Shown here one piece after another: positions 34,482-42,700 of a stretch of DNA of 64,000 nucleotides. The DNA is from Rahnella inusitata_A. Its GTDB lineage: Bacteria > Pseudomonadota > Gammaproteobacteria > Enterobacterales > Enterobacteriaceae. How positions within the stretch are numbered: position 1 is the first letter of the stretch; each line of letters begins with the position of its first letter. A program made the translations under genes and the position numbers. Below the pieces are notes generated by a model. It did no database searches. It was not told where the DNA came from and saw nothing but the letters and a program-made list of their open reading frames with translations. The stretch lies in assembly GCF_965118895.1 (NCBI RefSeq), contig NZ_CBCPJJ010000009.1, positions 620,001 to 684,000 on the forward strand. The letters run 5' to 3'.

Positions 34482-34835
34482 ATGGCCGAAGAGACAATTT
34501 TCAGCAAAATCATACGCCGCGAAATTCCGGCCGATGTGGTTTATCAGGACGAACTCGTCACCGCGTTTCGCGATATTTCTCCTCAGGCACCCAGCCATAT
34601 TCTGATTATTCCCAACGTTCTGATCCCAACCATGAACGATGTGGATGCTACGCACGAAGCTGCACTTGGGCGCATGATGACGGTAGCGGCGAAAATTGCG
34701 GAACAGGAAGGGATCGCCGAAAGCGGCTATCGCCTGATCGTTAACTGCAACCGTGATGGCGGGCAGGAGGTTTATCATATTCATATGCACCTCGTCGGTG
34801 GCCGCGCGCTGGGCCCATTGCTGTCGCGCCAGTAA
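34482..34835 (+). CDS. hinT: HIT-family purine nucleoside phosphoramidase
   Basis: Hydrolyses AMP-lysine-type phosphoramidates. It has 117 aa from the ATG at 34482 (MAEETIFSKIIRREIPAD), preceded by AAGGA; E. coli has 119. The histidine triad is VYHIHMHLVGGR. It is the first gene of the hinT-ycfL-lpoB-thiK-nagZ-ycfP cluster; in E. coli fhuE stands between ptsG and hinT but is absent here. Confidence 0.96.
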   Translation: MAEETIFSKIIRREIPADVVYQDELVTAFRDISPQAPSHILIIPNVLIPTMNDVDATHEAALGRMMTVAAKIAEQEGIAESGYRLIVNCNRDGGQEVYHIHMHLVGGRALGPLLSRQ

Positions 34836-34844
34836 GGATAAAAT

Positions 34845-35213
34845 ATGCGATTTTTGATGGCATTATTGCCAGTGCTTTTGTTGATGGGATGCAGCAGCCG
34901 TCCGGGTATTGCGCTCAATAATCAGCAGAGGATTGTGATGGAATCGCCTGTTCTTACCGCGGGAATCATTCCCAGTTCGCCCACCGTGGGTGAATCCGGT
35001 GGACAAAAACAAGCCACCAGCACGCTCAATAACAACCAGTCACATGCTGTGACGCTGCATTACCGTTTCTTCTGGTATGACAAACAGGGGCTGGATTTAC
35101 TGCCCGTCGCCGAGGCGCGCACGGTCATCGTGCCTGCCAATAGCAGCGTGGAAATCAACTCGCTGAACGGCAATCTTGATGCGTACAGTGTGCGCCTTTA
35201 CCTTTATCTCTAA
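34845..35213 (+). CDS. ycfL: Lipoprotein YcfL (DUF1425)
   Basis: Predicted outer-membrane lipoprotein of unknown role. It has 122 aa. Signal sequence with lipobox: MRFLMALLPVLLLMGC, with Cys16 as lipidation site and Ser-Ser next (favouring outer membrane). The mature part forms a beta-sandwich-like pattern (SHAVTLHYRFFWYDKQGLDL, ANSSVEINSLNGN). It starts 9 nt after hinT and is followed by lpoB after 21 nt. Confidence 0.9.
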   Translation: MRFLMALLPVLLLMGCSSRPGIALNNQQRIVMESPVLTAGIIPSSPTVGESGGQKQATSTLNNNQSHAVTLHYRFFWYDKQGLDLLPVAEARTVIVPANSSVEINSLNGNLDAYSVRLYLYL

Positions 35214-35234
35214 TTTCCAAAACGGAGCAGGTTG

Positions 35235-35831
35235 ATGAAAAAGTATTTCCTCATTGTGGCAATGGCCGCACTGATCCTCGGTGGTTGTACGTTACCAAAC
35301 CAGCAGCAGCCACAACAGCCGGAACAACCGCAGCAACCGCAAGAGCCGCTGCCGCCAGTGAATCCGCCAGTGCCGGAGCAACCACCGGTTCAGCCTGTTC
35401 CTCAGCCGCCGAAATTTACCAATATTGACTGGACGGCGACCGTTTCGCCGCTGCTGACAAAAATGCTCAAGGCCGAAGGCGTGCAGTCCGGCAGCGTTCT
35501 GTTGGTAGATGGCGTGAAAAACAGCACCAACGGTTCGCTGCAAACCGCCAAAGCGACGGAGACGTTACGTAACGCACTGGCCAACAACACCACTTTCCAG
35601 GTTGTTCCAGCCGAACAGTTGGCGTCTGCCAAACAGTCTTTAGGATTATCCCCTGACGACAGCCTGGCGTCTGTCAGCAAAGCCATTGGTCTGGCGAACA
35701 TTGTCAAAGCGCAATACGTTCTTTACAGCACGGTGAGCGGAGATGTGAAAGCGCCGACGATGTCGATGCGTCTTCTTACCGCGCCGAGTGGCGAAATTGT
35801 CTGGTCAGGCCGCGGTGCCGTTCAGAATTAA
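35235..35831 (+). CDS. lpoB: Penicillin-binding protein activator LpoB
   Basis: Outer-membrane lipoprotein that reaches through the murein to stimulate PBP1B. It has 198 aa from the ATG at 35235; an adjacent TTG one codon earlier is ignored, and GGAG lies upstream. Lipobox LILGGC, Cys18 or so. A Pro/Gln-rich flexible linker (about 20-60, many QP repeats) is followed by the globular domain (FTNIDWTATVSPLLTKML, SVLLVDGVKNSTNGSL). The C-terminal end overlaps the start of thiK by 17 nt if the GTG at 35815 is used. Confidence 0.95.
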   Translation: MKKYFLIVAMAALILGGCTLPNQQQPQQPEQPQQPQEPLPPVNPPVPEQPPVQPVPQPPKFTNIDWTATVSPLLTKMLKAEGVQSGSVLLVDGVKNSTNGSLQTAKATETLRNALANNTTFQVVPAEQLASAKQSLGLSPDDSLASVSKAIGLANIVKAQYVLYSTVSGDVKAPTMSMRLLTAPSGEIVWSGRGAVQN

Positions 35832-36654
35832 TCCTCAGCTTACGCAACTGATTGAGCAACATTATCCGGCGGTGAAAACCGCCGGTTTTCATTTGTCGCC
35901 GGTTGCCGGGCTGACCGGCGAGAGCTGGAAAATCAGCATGTCTTCCGGTGAAATGCTGGCGCGTTTTCACTCACCTGACCGACAGGTTTCGGGGGCTGAC
36001 CGGCGACGCGAGCATTCGATTTTGCGGCATATTGCTCGGCATAATCTTGGCCCTTGTGTCAGACTTTATTCTTCGCCATGGCTCTTAGTTGACTGGCTCG
36101 ACGGCGCGCCGCTGGCGGATGATGTCTTTGCAGGTGCGGCTCAGGATGTGCTGACTCAGTCTTTAGTGAAGTTGCATAATCTGCCGCTGACAGGTTACCG
36201 GCTGGATTTGCATCAGCAGTACGCACGTTACTGGCAGCACATTGACCGCCGTCGTCTGACGCCGCGCTGGCTGCGGCTGCATAAAAAGATGATGAGCCTG
36301 AGGCAGCCCGCGCCGCTGCGATTATCCTTAGTACATATGGATATTCACGCAGGCAACGTGCTGAATACGCCGTACGGCCTGCGTCTGATTGACTGGGAAT
36401 ATGCGGCGGATGGCGATATCGCGCTGGAACTGGCGGCAATGGTTCGCGGTAATGGCTGGAACGCAGCGCAGCAGCATGCACTGGTGCAGCGCTACGTTGA
36501 TGCGGGAGGTTATCGTGATTTCCATCTTTTACAGCAGCAGGTGAATTGCTGGTTACCCTGGGTCGATTACCTGATGCTGATGTGGTTTGAAGTTCGCTGG
36601 CAGCAAACCGGCGCGCTGAAATATTGTGAATGGGCGCAACCGCTGCGCCCATAG
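35815..36654 (+). CDS. thiK: Thiamine kinase
   Basis: Phosphorylates salvaged thiamine to thiamine monophosphate. It has 279 aa from the GTG at 35815 (MPFRINPQLTQL), which aligns with the E. coli start MPFRSNN; another GTG at 35788 adds nine residues. It is an aminoglycoside/choline kinase-type fold: LVDWLDGAPLADDVF, the catalytic loop SLVHMDIHAGNVL and metal site RLIDWEYAADGDIALEL. It overlaps lpoB. Identity to E. coli is lower than for neighbours but core motifs are complete. Confidence 0.9.
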   Translation: MPFRINPQLTQLIEQHYPAVKTAGFHLSPVAGLTGESWKISMSSGEMLARFHSPDRQVSGADRRREHSILRHIARHNLGPCVRLYSSPWLLVDWLDGAPLADDVFAGAAQDVLTQSLVKLHNLPLTGYRLDLHQQYARYWQHIDRRRLTPRWLRLHKKMMSLRQPAPLRLSLVHMDIHAGNVLNTPYGLRLIDWEYAADGDIALELAAMVRGNGWNAAQQHALVQRYVDAGGYRDFHLLQQQVNCWLPWVDYLMLMWFEVRWQQTGALKYCEWAQPLRP

Positions 36655-36702
36655 TGAAATCTGAACTGAATGCTGAACTGATTGAAAGGAGTGCTCATCT
36701 TG

Positions 36703-37743
36703 TTGGGACCTGTAATGCTGGATGTGGCTGGCTATGAGCTGGATGCCGAAGAACGTGAAATTTTGCAGCACCCGCTGGTCGGCGGGCTAATTTTATTTAC
36801 CCGTAACTATCATGACGTGGAGCAGTTACATGAACTGATCCGTCAGATCCGTGCAGCGTCACACGACAGGCTGGTACTGGCCGTCGATCAGGAAGGTGGA
36901 CGCGTGCAGCGTTTTCGCGACGGATTTACCCGTCTGCCTGCCGCACAGTCTTTTGCGGCCCTGAATGAACCGCACGAAGCGGGGCGGCTGGCGCAGGAAA
37001 GCGGCTGGCTGATGGCCTCTGAAATGATTGCAATGGATATCGACATCAGCTTCGCGCCGGTGCTGGATATCGGCCATATCAGCGCAGCTATCGGTGAGCG
37101 TTCATTCCACTCTGAACCGCAAAAAGCGCTGGAGATGGCCGAACACTATATTCGCGGCATGCATGCGGCGGGCATGAAAACTACCGGCAAGCATTTTCCG
37201 GGGCACGGCGCGGTCAGTGCGGATTCTCACAAAGAGACGCCGCGTGACGATCGTCCGCTTGAAGTTATCCGCGAGCATGACATGGCCATATTCCGCCAGC
37301 TCAATGAGCGCAAATTACTCGATGCTGTCATGCCTGCGCACGTTATTTACACTCAGGTCGACCCGCGTCCGGCCAGCGGTTCACCTTACTGGCTGCAACA
37401 AATTCTTCGCAAAGAGCTGGGCTTTGACGGTGTGATTTTCTCAGACGATTTATCGATGGAGGGCGCGGCGATCATGGGCAGTTACGCCGAGCGCGGTCAG
37501 GCTTCTCTGGATGCCGGATGCGACATGATTCTGGTGTGTAACCATCGTGAAGGCGCGGTGAGCGTGCTGGATAACCTGTCTCCGGTCAAAGCAGAGCGTG
37601 TGGCGCAGTTGTATCATCGCGGACGCTACACGGGAAAAGAGGCCCGTCAGGACCTGCTCAATTCAACCCGCTGGCAGCAGGCAAACCGTGATTTAACGGC
37701 GCTGGATGCCCGCTGGCAGGAACACAAACAGGCTGCCCGGTAA
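36703..37743 (+). CDS. nagZ: Beta-N-acetylhexosaminidase NagZ
   Basis: Cytoplasmic GH3 enzyme removing GlcNAc from anhydro-muropeptides during cell-wall recycling, which influences AmpC induction. It has 346 aa starting MGPVMLDVAGYELDAEE from TTG at 36703; TTG at 36700 is also possible. AAAGGAG lies at 36685-36691, which excludes the earlier TTG at 36682 because the ribosome site would lie inside the gene. Catalytic loop GKHFPGHGAVSADSHKETP (His) and nucleophile Asp in IFSDDLSMEGAA. No ATG occurs at the homologous start. Confidence 0.95.
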   Translation: MGPVMLDVAGYELDAEEREILQHPLVGGLILFTRNYHDVEQLHELIRQIRAASHDRLVLAVDQEGGRVQRFRDGFTRLPAAQSFAALNEPHEAGRLAQESGWLMASEMIAMDIDISFAPVLDIGHISAAIGERSFHSEPQKALEMAEHYIRGMHAAGMKTTGKHFPGHGAVSADSHKETPRDDRPLEVIREHDMAIFRQLNERKLLDAVMPAHVIYTQVDPRPASGSPYWLQQILRKELGFDGVIFSDDLSMEGAAIMGSYAERGQASLDAGCDMILVCNHREGAVSVLDNLSPVKAERVAQLYHRGRYTGKEARQDLLNSTRWQQANRDLTALDARWQEHKQAAR

Positions 37744-37794
37744 CGGTTTTTGAACCGCATGAGGGTGTCTCGCACATTCAGGATGAGGTAAACG

Positions 37795-38337
37795 ATGATT
37801 ATCTATTTGCATGGTTTCGATTCAACCAGTCCCGGTAACCACGAGAAAGTCTTGCAGTTACAGTTCATTGACCCGGACGTGCGCTTTATCAGTTACAGCA
37901 CGCTACATCCGCGCCACGACATGCAGCACTTGCTGAAAGAAGTCGATAAAGTGCTGCAAGAAACCAGCGATCCGCATCCGCTGATTTGTGGCGTTGGCCT
38001 CGGCGGTTTCTGGGCCGAGCGCATCGGTTTCCTGTGCGGTATTCGTCAGGTAATGTTCAATCCGAATTTGTCGCCGCAGGACAATATGGCGGGAAAAATC
38101 GACCGCCCTGAAGAGTACGAAGATATCGCTACCAAATGCATCAGTGATTTCCGGGAGAAAAACCGTGACCGCTGCCTGGTGATTTTATCCCGTGAAGATG
38201 GCGTACTCGACAGCAGTAAAACCGCTGAGAACCTGCATCATTATTATCCGGTTGAATGGGACGACAAGCAGAGCCATAAATTCAAAGATATTTCGACGCA
38301 TTTGCAGCGCATCAAAGCCTTCAAAAATATCGTCTGA
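37795..38337 (+). CDS. ycfP: YqiA/YcfP family alpha/beta-hydrolase-like protein
   Basis: It has 180 aa, equal to E. coli YcfP. Alpha/beta-hydrolase-like fold (UPF0227): IIYLHGFDSTSPGNHEKV, and GVGLGGFWAERIGFLCG where the nucleophile-elbow Ser is replaced by Gly-Leu-Gly. It may therefore lack esterase activity. The end carries QSHKFKDISTHLQRIKAF with a conserved His. Function unknown. It follows nagZ after 51 nt, with a terminator just after the stop. Confidence 0.93.
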   Translation: MIIYLHGFDSTSPGNHEKVLQLQFIDPDVRFISYSTLHPRHDMQHLLKEVDKVLQETSDPHPLICGVGLGGFWAERIGFLCGIRQVMFNPNLSPQDNMAGKIDRPEEYEDIATKCISDFREKNRDRCLVILSREDGVLDSSKTAENLHHYYPVEWDDKQSHKFKDISTHLQRIKAFKNIV

Positions 38338-38355
38338 CGGCAATAATCGAACACC

Positions 38356-38383
38356 AAACCACTGCCTTGCGCAGTGGTTTTTT
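38356..38383 (+). terminator. Terminator after ycfP
   Basis: AACCACTGC / GCAGTGGTT stem with short loop, followed by TTTTTT. Confidence 0.88.
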
Positions 38384-38500
38384 TATGGCCGACATACACC
38401 GGTGCTTCACTTTTATCCCTCCCTTTGTGCTAACTCGCTGATTTGAAATCGTCAAAATCTATGCCAAATCATAAACTGAAATCAGACAAATCAATTTAAA

Positions 38501-38514
38501 TTGACCTGCATCAA
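38501..38514 (+). promoter_or_regulatory. FNR site in the ndh promoter
   Basis: TTGAC-CTGC-ATCAA fits the FNR consensus TTGAT-N4-ATCAA with one mismatch. E. coli ndh is repressed by FNR under anaerobiosis from such sites. It lies about 130 nt before the ndh start. The remainder of 38384-38646 is leader with no ORF I can support. Confidence 0.75.
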
Positions 38515-38646
38515 TTTTGGTATGACCAAATCACCACGCATGATATCCTCCCTCTTAGATACCGATTTAACTTAAGCAACCCCATGTAATATAAGGATTA
38601 TTTTTTAACTCTTATATAACAATTGGTTCACATTTAGGGGGTCATT

Positions 38647-39951
38647 TTGACATCACCAATCAAGAAAATTGTGATAATTGGCGGCGGCGCGGGCGGACTG
38701 GAGCTGGCAACCAGCCTCGGGCATAAGCTTGGCCGTAAAAAGAAAGCGGAGATCATTCTGGTCGATCGTAATCACAGCCATTTATGGAAACCGCTGTTGC
38801 ACGAAGTGGCGACCGGCAGCCTGGATGATGGCGTGGATGCGCTGAGCTATCTGGCGCACGCCCGCAATCACGGCTTTACTTTCCAAATCGGTTCCCTGAC
38901 CGATATTGATCGTGAAAATCAGACCATCAAACTGGCTGAAATTCGTGATGAAAACGGCGAAATGCTGGTGCCGGTGCGCGATATTGCCTATGACCAGCTG
39001 GTGATGGCGCTGGGCAGCACCTCCAACGACTTCGGCACACCGGGCGTGAAAGACAACTGTATCTTCCTCGATAATCCGCATCAGGCGCACCGTTTCCATA
39101 ACGAAATGCTCAATCTGTTCCTGAAATTCTCCGCCAGCGCAGATAAACAGAAAAAAGTGAATATCGCCATTGTTGGCGGCGGCGCGACCGGCGTTGAGCT
39201 GTCCGCTGAACTGCACAACGCGGTAAAGCAGCTGCACAGCTACGGTTTTGAAGGGCTGGACAGTGAAGCGCTGAACGTCACGCTGGTGGAAGCCGGTGAA
39301 CGCATTCTGCCTGCGCTGCCACCGCGTATTTCTGCGGCTGCCCATCAGGAACTGACCAAGCTGGGTGTGCGCGTTCTGACGCAAACCATGGTGACCAGTG
39401 CTGATAAAAATGGTCTCAACACCAAGTCTGGCGAATTTATTGATGCTGATCTGATGGTTTGGGCCGCGGGTATCAAAGCGCCTGACTTTATGAAAGAGAT
39501 TGCCGGTCTGGAAACCAACCGTATCAATCAGCTGGTGGTCGAGCCGACGCTGCAAACCACACGTGACCCGAACATCTACGCGATCGGTGACTGTGCATCC
39601 TGCCCGCAGCCGTCCGGTGGTTTCGTACCGCCACGCGCGCAGTCTGCACACCAGATGGCGTCACGCTGTTTCGCCAACATCATGGCGCAGCGCAAAGGGC
39701 AGAGCCTGAAACCTTACGTCTATAAAGACCACGGTTCACTGGTCTCTCTCTCCCGCTTTAGCACCGTCGGCAGTCTGATGGGTAACCTGATGCGCGGTTC
39801 GATGATGGTAGAAGGGCGTCTGGCGCGACTGGTTTATGTTTCCCTGTACCGCATGCATCAGATTGCGCTGCACGGCTACACCAAAACCGGCCTGATGATG
39901 CTGGTCGGTGGAATCAACCGCGTGATCCGCCCGCGTCTGAAGCTGCACTGA
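38647..39951 (+). CDS. ndh: NADH dehydrogenase II (NDH-2)
   Basis: Single-subunit, non-proton-pumping NADH:ubiquinone oxidoreductase at the inner face of the membrane. It has 434 aa, equal to E. coli. The TTG start at 38647 is preceded by AGGGGG; the protein starts MTSPIKKIVIIGGGAGGLE. Two nucleotide-binding folds: VIIGGGAGGLELATSLG (FAD) and NIAIVGGGATGVELSAEL (NADH). IYAIGDCASCPQPSGGFVPP is the FAD-contact and quinone-site region. A C-terminal amphipathic membrane anchor ends INRVIRPRLKLH. It is monocistronic. Confidence 0.97.
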   Translation: MTSPIKKIVIIGGGAGGLELATSLGHKLGRKKKAEIILVDRNHSHLWKPLLHEVATGSLDDGVDALSYLAHARNHGFTFQIGSLTDIDRENQTIKLAEIRDENGEMLVPVRDIAYDQLVMALGSTSNDFGTPGVKDNCIFLDNPHQAHRFHNEMLNLFLKFSASADKQKKVNIAIVGGGATGVELSAELHNAVKQLHSYGFEGLDSEALNVTLVEAGERILPALPPRISAAAHQELTKLGVRVLTQTMVTSADKNGLNTKSGEFIDADLMVWAAGIKAPDFMKEIAGLETNRINQLVVEPTLQTTRDPNIYAIGDCASCPQPSGGFVPPRAQSAHQMASRCFANIMAQRKGQSLKPYVYKDHGSLVSLSRFSTVGSLMGNLMRGSMMVEGRLARLVYVSLYRMHQIALHGYTKTGLMMLVGGINRVIRPRLKLH

Positions 39952-40010
39952 TACGAACCGGCCGACTTTTTTTACTGTCGGCTGAATCGTTTCACACTCA
40001 TTTCTATTCT

Positions 40011-40038
40011 AAAAGCCTGTTTACTACAGGCTTTTTTT
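40011..40038 (+). terminator. Terminator after ndh; 39952-40288 otherwise without genes
   Basis: AAAAGCCTGT / ACAGGCTTTT stem with a 5-nt loop and seven T. A second hairpin (GCCGAC / GTCGGC, 39961-39982, T-rich loop) is closer to the ndh stop. The rest of the 337-nt gap carries the ycfJ promoter region, and I see no ORF there. Confidence 0.85.
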
Positions 40039-40288
40039 ATTCAGGCGGAGGCAGACACTTAAAGCCCGGTTTTGTCCGCTAAGAATGCTCTGAAACACCT
40101 CGTTACACCCGCAATTCCCGCATTTACAGACTTCGTCTTATTGTTCCTTAACGCTTCAGAGTACAAACTTTAACAAGTTCATAGCCGGCGATTCACGCAC
40201 GCCGAACCTCAGGATATAAAGTTTTCCACTGAGGTATGTGCCCTGAGTAAGGCGCAATATGCGTGGTAACATTTTCGGAGGAAGTCCT

Positions 40289-40825
40289 GTGAACAAGTCA
40301 ATGTTAGCTGGGGTCGGTATTGGTGTGGCTGCGGCATTGGGCATTGCCGGTGTGGCGAGCATGAATGTCTTTTCATCTGAGCCGCAATACGCGCAGGTTG
40401 TCAGCGCAACGCCAATCAAAGAGACCACGAAAACGCCACGTCAGGAATGCCGTAACGTCACTGTGACTCACCGCCGTCCTGTACAGGATGAGCATCAGAT
40501 CGCCGGTTCCGTTCTGGGTGCCGTAGCGGGTGGTGTGCTGGGTCATCAGTTCGGTGGCGGACGCGGTCGCGATGTGGCGACAGTTGCCGGTGCGCTGGGT
40601 GGCGGCTATGCCGGTAACCGCGTACAGAGCAGCATGCAGGATAACGACACTTACACCACACAGCAGCAACGCTGTAAAACCGTGTATGACAAAGAAGACA
40701 AAATGCTCGGGTATGATGTGACCTACAAAATAGGCGATCAGCAGGGCAAAGTGCGTATGGACCATGATCCAGGTACGCAAATCCCGCTCGATAAAAGCGG
40801 CCAGTTGCAGCTTACCCGTTCATAA
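40289..40825 (+). CDS. ycfJ: Glycine-zipper outer-membrane-type protein YcfJ
   Basis: It has 178 aa (E. coli 179). GTG start at 40289 (MNKSMLAGVGIGVAAALG) after GGAGG; the frame also extends upstream to 40259 but that part is not conserved. An N-terminal hydrophobic segment (about 5-28) is followed by PRQECRNVTVTHRRPVQDEH. Then the glycine-zipper GSVLGAVAGGVLGHQFGGG and GALGGGYAGNRVQ (Rick_17kDa/SlyB-like). Conserved Cys residues flank it (QECRN, QQRCKTVYD). Function unknown; probably envelope. Confidence 0.92.
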   Translation: MNKSMLAGVGIGVAAALGIAGVASMNVFSSEPQYAQVVSATPIKETTKTPRQECRNVTVTHRRPVQDEHQIAGSVLGAVAGGVLGHQFGGGRGRDVATVAGALGGGYAGNRVQSSMQDNDTYTTQQQRCKTVYDKEDKMLGYDVTYKIGDQQGKVRMDHDPGTQIPLDKSGQLQLTRS

Positions 40826-40846
40826 CCAACCGGTAAGTCGCAAACG

Positions 40847-40879
40847 AAAAGCCTGAGGTGCAAACCTCAGGCTTTTTTT
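40847..40879. terminator. Bidirectional terminator between ycfJ and the xdhC-like gene
   Basis: AAAAGCCTGAGGT / ACCTCAGGCTTTT 13-bp stem around GCAA with T- and A-runs on either side. Confidence 0.9.
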
Positions 40880-40897
40880 GTTCATATTTCTACTGCG

Positions 40898-41881
40898 TCA
40901 GGCGGCGACGCTGTGGGTTTTCACCCCGTTTTTATGCTTAACGATGTCGGCCATCACCGCCAGCGCAATTTCTGCCGGGGTTTTGCTGCCGATCGATAAA
41001 CCGACCGGGGCATGAAGACGGGCGAAATCATCGGCTGAGAAATCAGCGATAGTTTGCAAGCGTTCGCGACGCCGTGCGCTGTTGCGCTGCGAGCCCATTG
41101 CGCCGATATAAAAGGCAGGCGTATTCACCGCCTCCATCAGCGTCAGGTCATCCATACGCGGATCGTGGGTCAGCGCCACAATCGCCGTGTTGGCGTGACA
41201 ACTTTCCCGTTCGAGATACATCGCAGGAAACGCCTTCTCCAGCCGTATTTCCGCTTTCAGCAGCGGCAGGAAGTTTTCCAGCACGTCTTCGCGACATTCG
41301 CACACTACCACTTCAAAACCCAGTGCACAGGCAAAGTCGGCGCAATACAGCGCGACGCTCGAGAGTCCGGCAATCAGTAAGCGCGGAGGAGCAGCCAGAT
41401 GCAGGTGCACACAGTCGCCGTTACGCACTACCTGTGTGGCGCTGTGATACTCCGTCAGCGCAAGATGGTCACAGGCCGCGGGCAGGGTGAGCGATTTTTC
41501 CAGCGCATAATGCCCGGCCAGCGCCATTCCCATACGTTGCAGATAATCCAGATTGCCGGCCGTGGCGGGCAGATATTCGATCAGCACATCGAGCGAGCCG
41601 CCACAGGGCAGCGCAATGTTTGGCGTTAAACCGCCGTCGCCATAACGCACAATCTGGCTGGATTGCTGATAATCACCAGCGGCTATCCGTTGTAAAAAAT
41701 CTTCTTCGACACAGCCGCCGGAAAGCGATCCGCAATAGCGGCCATCATCGGTCGCCACCATCAGTGCGCCCGGTGCGCGCGGGGAAGAGCCGTAGGTTGT
41801 CAGTACGGTACACAACCACACCGGCTGATGGACCAGCCATTCGCGCGCCTGAGAAATAACCTGATTATCAAGATGCTGCAT
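40898..41881 (-). CDS. XdhC/CoxI-family molybdenum cofactor maturation protein
   Basis: Family members bind Mo-MPT and sulfurate or insert it into molybdo-hydroxylases of the xanthine-oxidase type. It has 327 aa. The N-terminal XdhC_CoxI domain has TVLTTYGSSPRAPGALMVATDDGRY in overlapping pieces (TYGSSPRAPGALMV) and GSLSGGCVEEDF. A C-terminal Rossmann domain follows: LLIAGLSSVALYCADFACALG, VALTHDPRMDDLTLMEAV and YIGAMGSQRNSARRRERL. It is the second gene of a divergent pair with the MobA-like gene (14-nt overlap) and faces the hydroxylase operon. It is expected to serve that enzyme. Confidence 0.9.
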   Translation of the reverse strand: MQHLDNQVISQAREWLVHQPVWLCTVLTTYGSSPRAPGALMVATDDGRYCGSLSGGCVEEDFLQRIAAGDYQQSSQIVRYGDGGLTPNIALPCGGSLDVLIEYLPATAGNLDYLQRMGMALAGHYALEKSLTLPAACDHLALTEYHSATQVVRNGDCVHLHLAAPPRLLIAGLSSVALYCADFACALGFEVVVCECREDVLENFLPLLKAEIRLEKAFPAMYLERESCHANTAIVALTHDPRMDDLTLMEAVNTPAFYIGAMGSQRNSARRRERLQTIADFSADDFARLHAPVGLSIGSKTPAEIALAVMADIVKHKNGVKTHSVAA

Positions 41882-42482
41882 GCAGATTTCCGTTCAAAAG
41901 CGCCGGGGAAAGGGAAAGGTCATCGGGCAAGTCAATGTCTGTGATCACATCCGAAGTAGTGAAATCAATGCGCAGCAGGTCATGGCTGCGGATAAGCTCG
42001 CGTGCATCATGATCGCCACGCAGTTGCAAAAGTTTGTCGCCCATTTCACGGGCAAAACCGACCGGATGCCCCGGCTCATTTTGCCAAAAAGGGCGCACCA
42101 CCGGTTTGAGATGCAGGGTATCGGCCACGGTGGCAAAAATGTCTGGCGTAACGAACGGCATATCGGCGAGATGGACAAGCCAGCCGTCCCACTCCGGCGT
42201 ATTGCGCACGCCTGCGGCAATGGAACCACCGGTGCCCGTGCTTTCCGTCAGCGTAAACGGCACACCTTCTCGACGGCAGCTGGCCTGCACCTGCAGGTTG
42301 CCGGCACGCGTCACGACATGTACCGGCAGTCCACTTTCCAGTGCATGACCGAGTGTCATGTCAAAAACGCTGGCAGCATTTTCTGCTGTTTCTGACAGTG
42401 CGGCATTCAGCTTGTTTCCTTGGCCACCTGCGGCGATAAACCGGCTCCCCAGCCCTGCGGCGAGAAGAATAATACCTGCCAT
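41868..42482 (-). CDS. MobA-like molybdenum cofactor nucleotidyltransferase (MocA type)
   Basis: It has 204 aa. NTP-transferase fold: MAGIILLAAGLGSRF nucleotide motif, then GTGGSIAAGVRNTPEWDGWLV in pieces, and LADMPFVTPDIF with the metal-binding Asp. PGHPVGFAREMGDKLLQL is typical of MocA/CoxI-associated cytidylyltransferases that form MCD. The ATG at 42480-42482 is chosen; an upstream ATG (42506) has no ribosome site. It overlaps the XdhC-like gene by 14 nt, so the two are an operon. The divergent promoter region is 42483-42700. Confidence 0.85.
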   Translation of the reverse strand: MAGIILLAAGLGSRFIAAGGQGNKLNAALSETAENAASVFDMTLGHALESGLPVHVVTRAGNLQVQASCRREGVPFTLTESTGTGGSIAAGVRNTPEWDGWLVHLADMPFVTPDIFATVADTLHLKPVVRPFWQNEPGHPVGFAREMGDKLLQLRGDHDARELIRSHDLLRIDFTTSDVITDIDLPDDLSLSPALLNGNLHAAS

Positions 42483-42700
42483 CTTGCTCTGATCCCTTTT
42501 GTACATTGTTTGCGCAACAGAATTAATTATCCCACTATTTTGCGCAAATTTGTGAACGAAATATTAAAAATGTGTTTTCTGTCATGACTTTTCGCACCTC
42601 ATCTACCTATAATCGCCCGCGTTAAACGGTATTTGCAGAATTTATGACAAATTGTAAATATGCCGGACTATAAGAAAGACAATAAGAAGCAAGGAAATTT

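Noticed and set aside
36059..36652. 197-aa open frame on the - strand
   Set aside because: Shadow of thiK; Ala/Ser-rich reverse frame.
38443..38458. Second FNR-like palindrome (TTTGA / TCAAA) upstream of ndh
   Set aside because: Spacing between half-sites is one base short of the FNR consensus, so it was not called.
38782..39651. 289-aa open frame on the - strand
   Set aside because: Antisense shadow of ndh.
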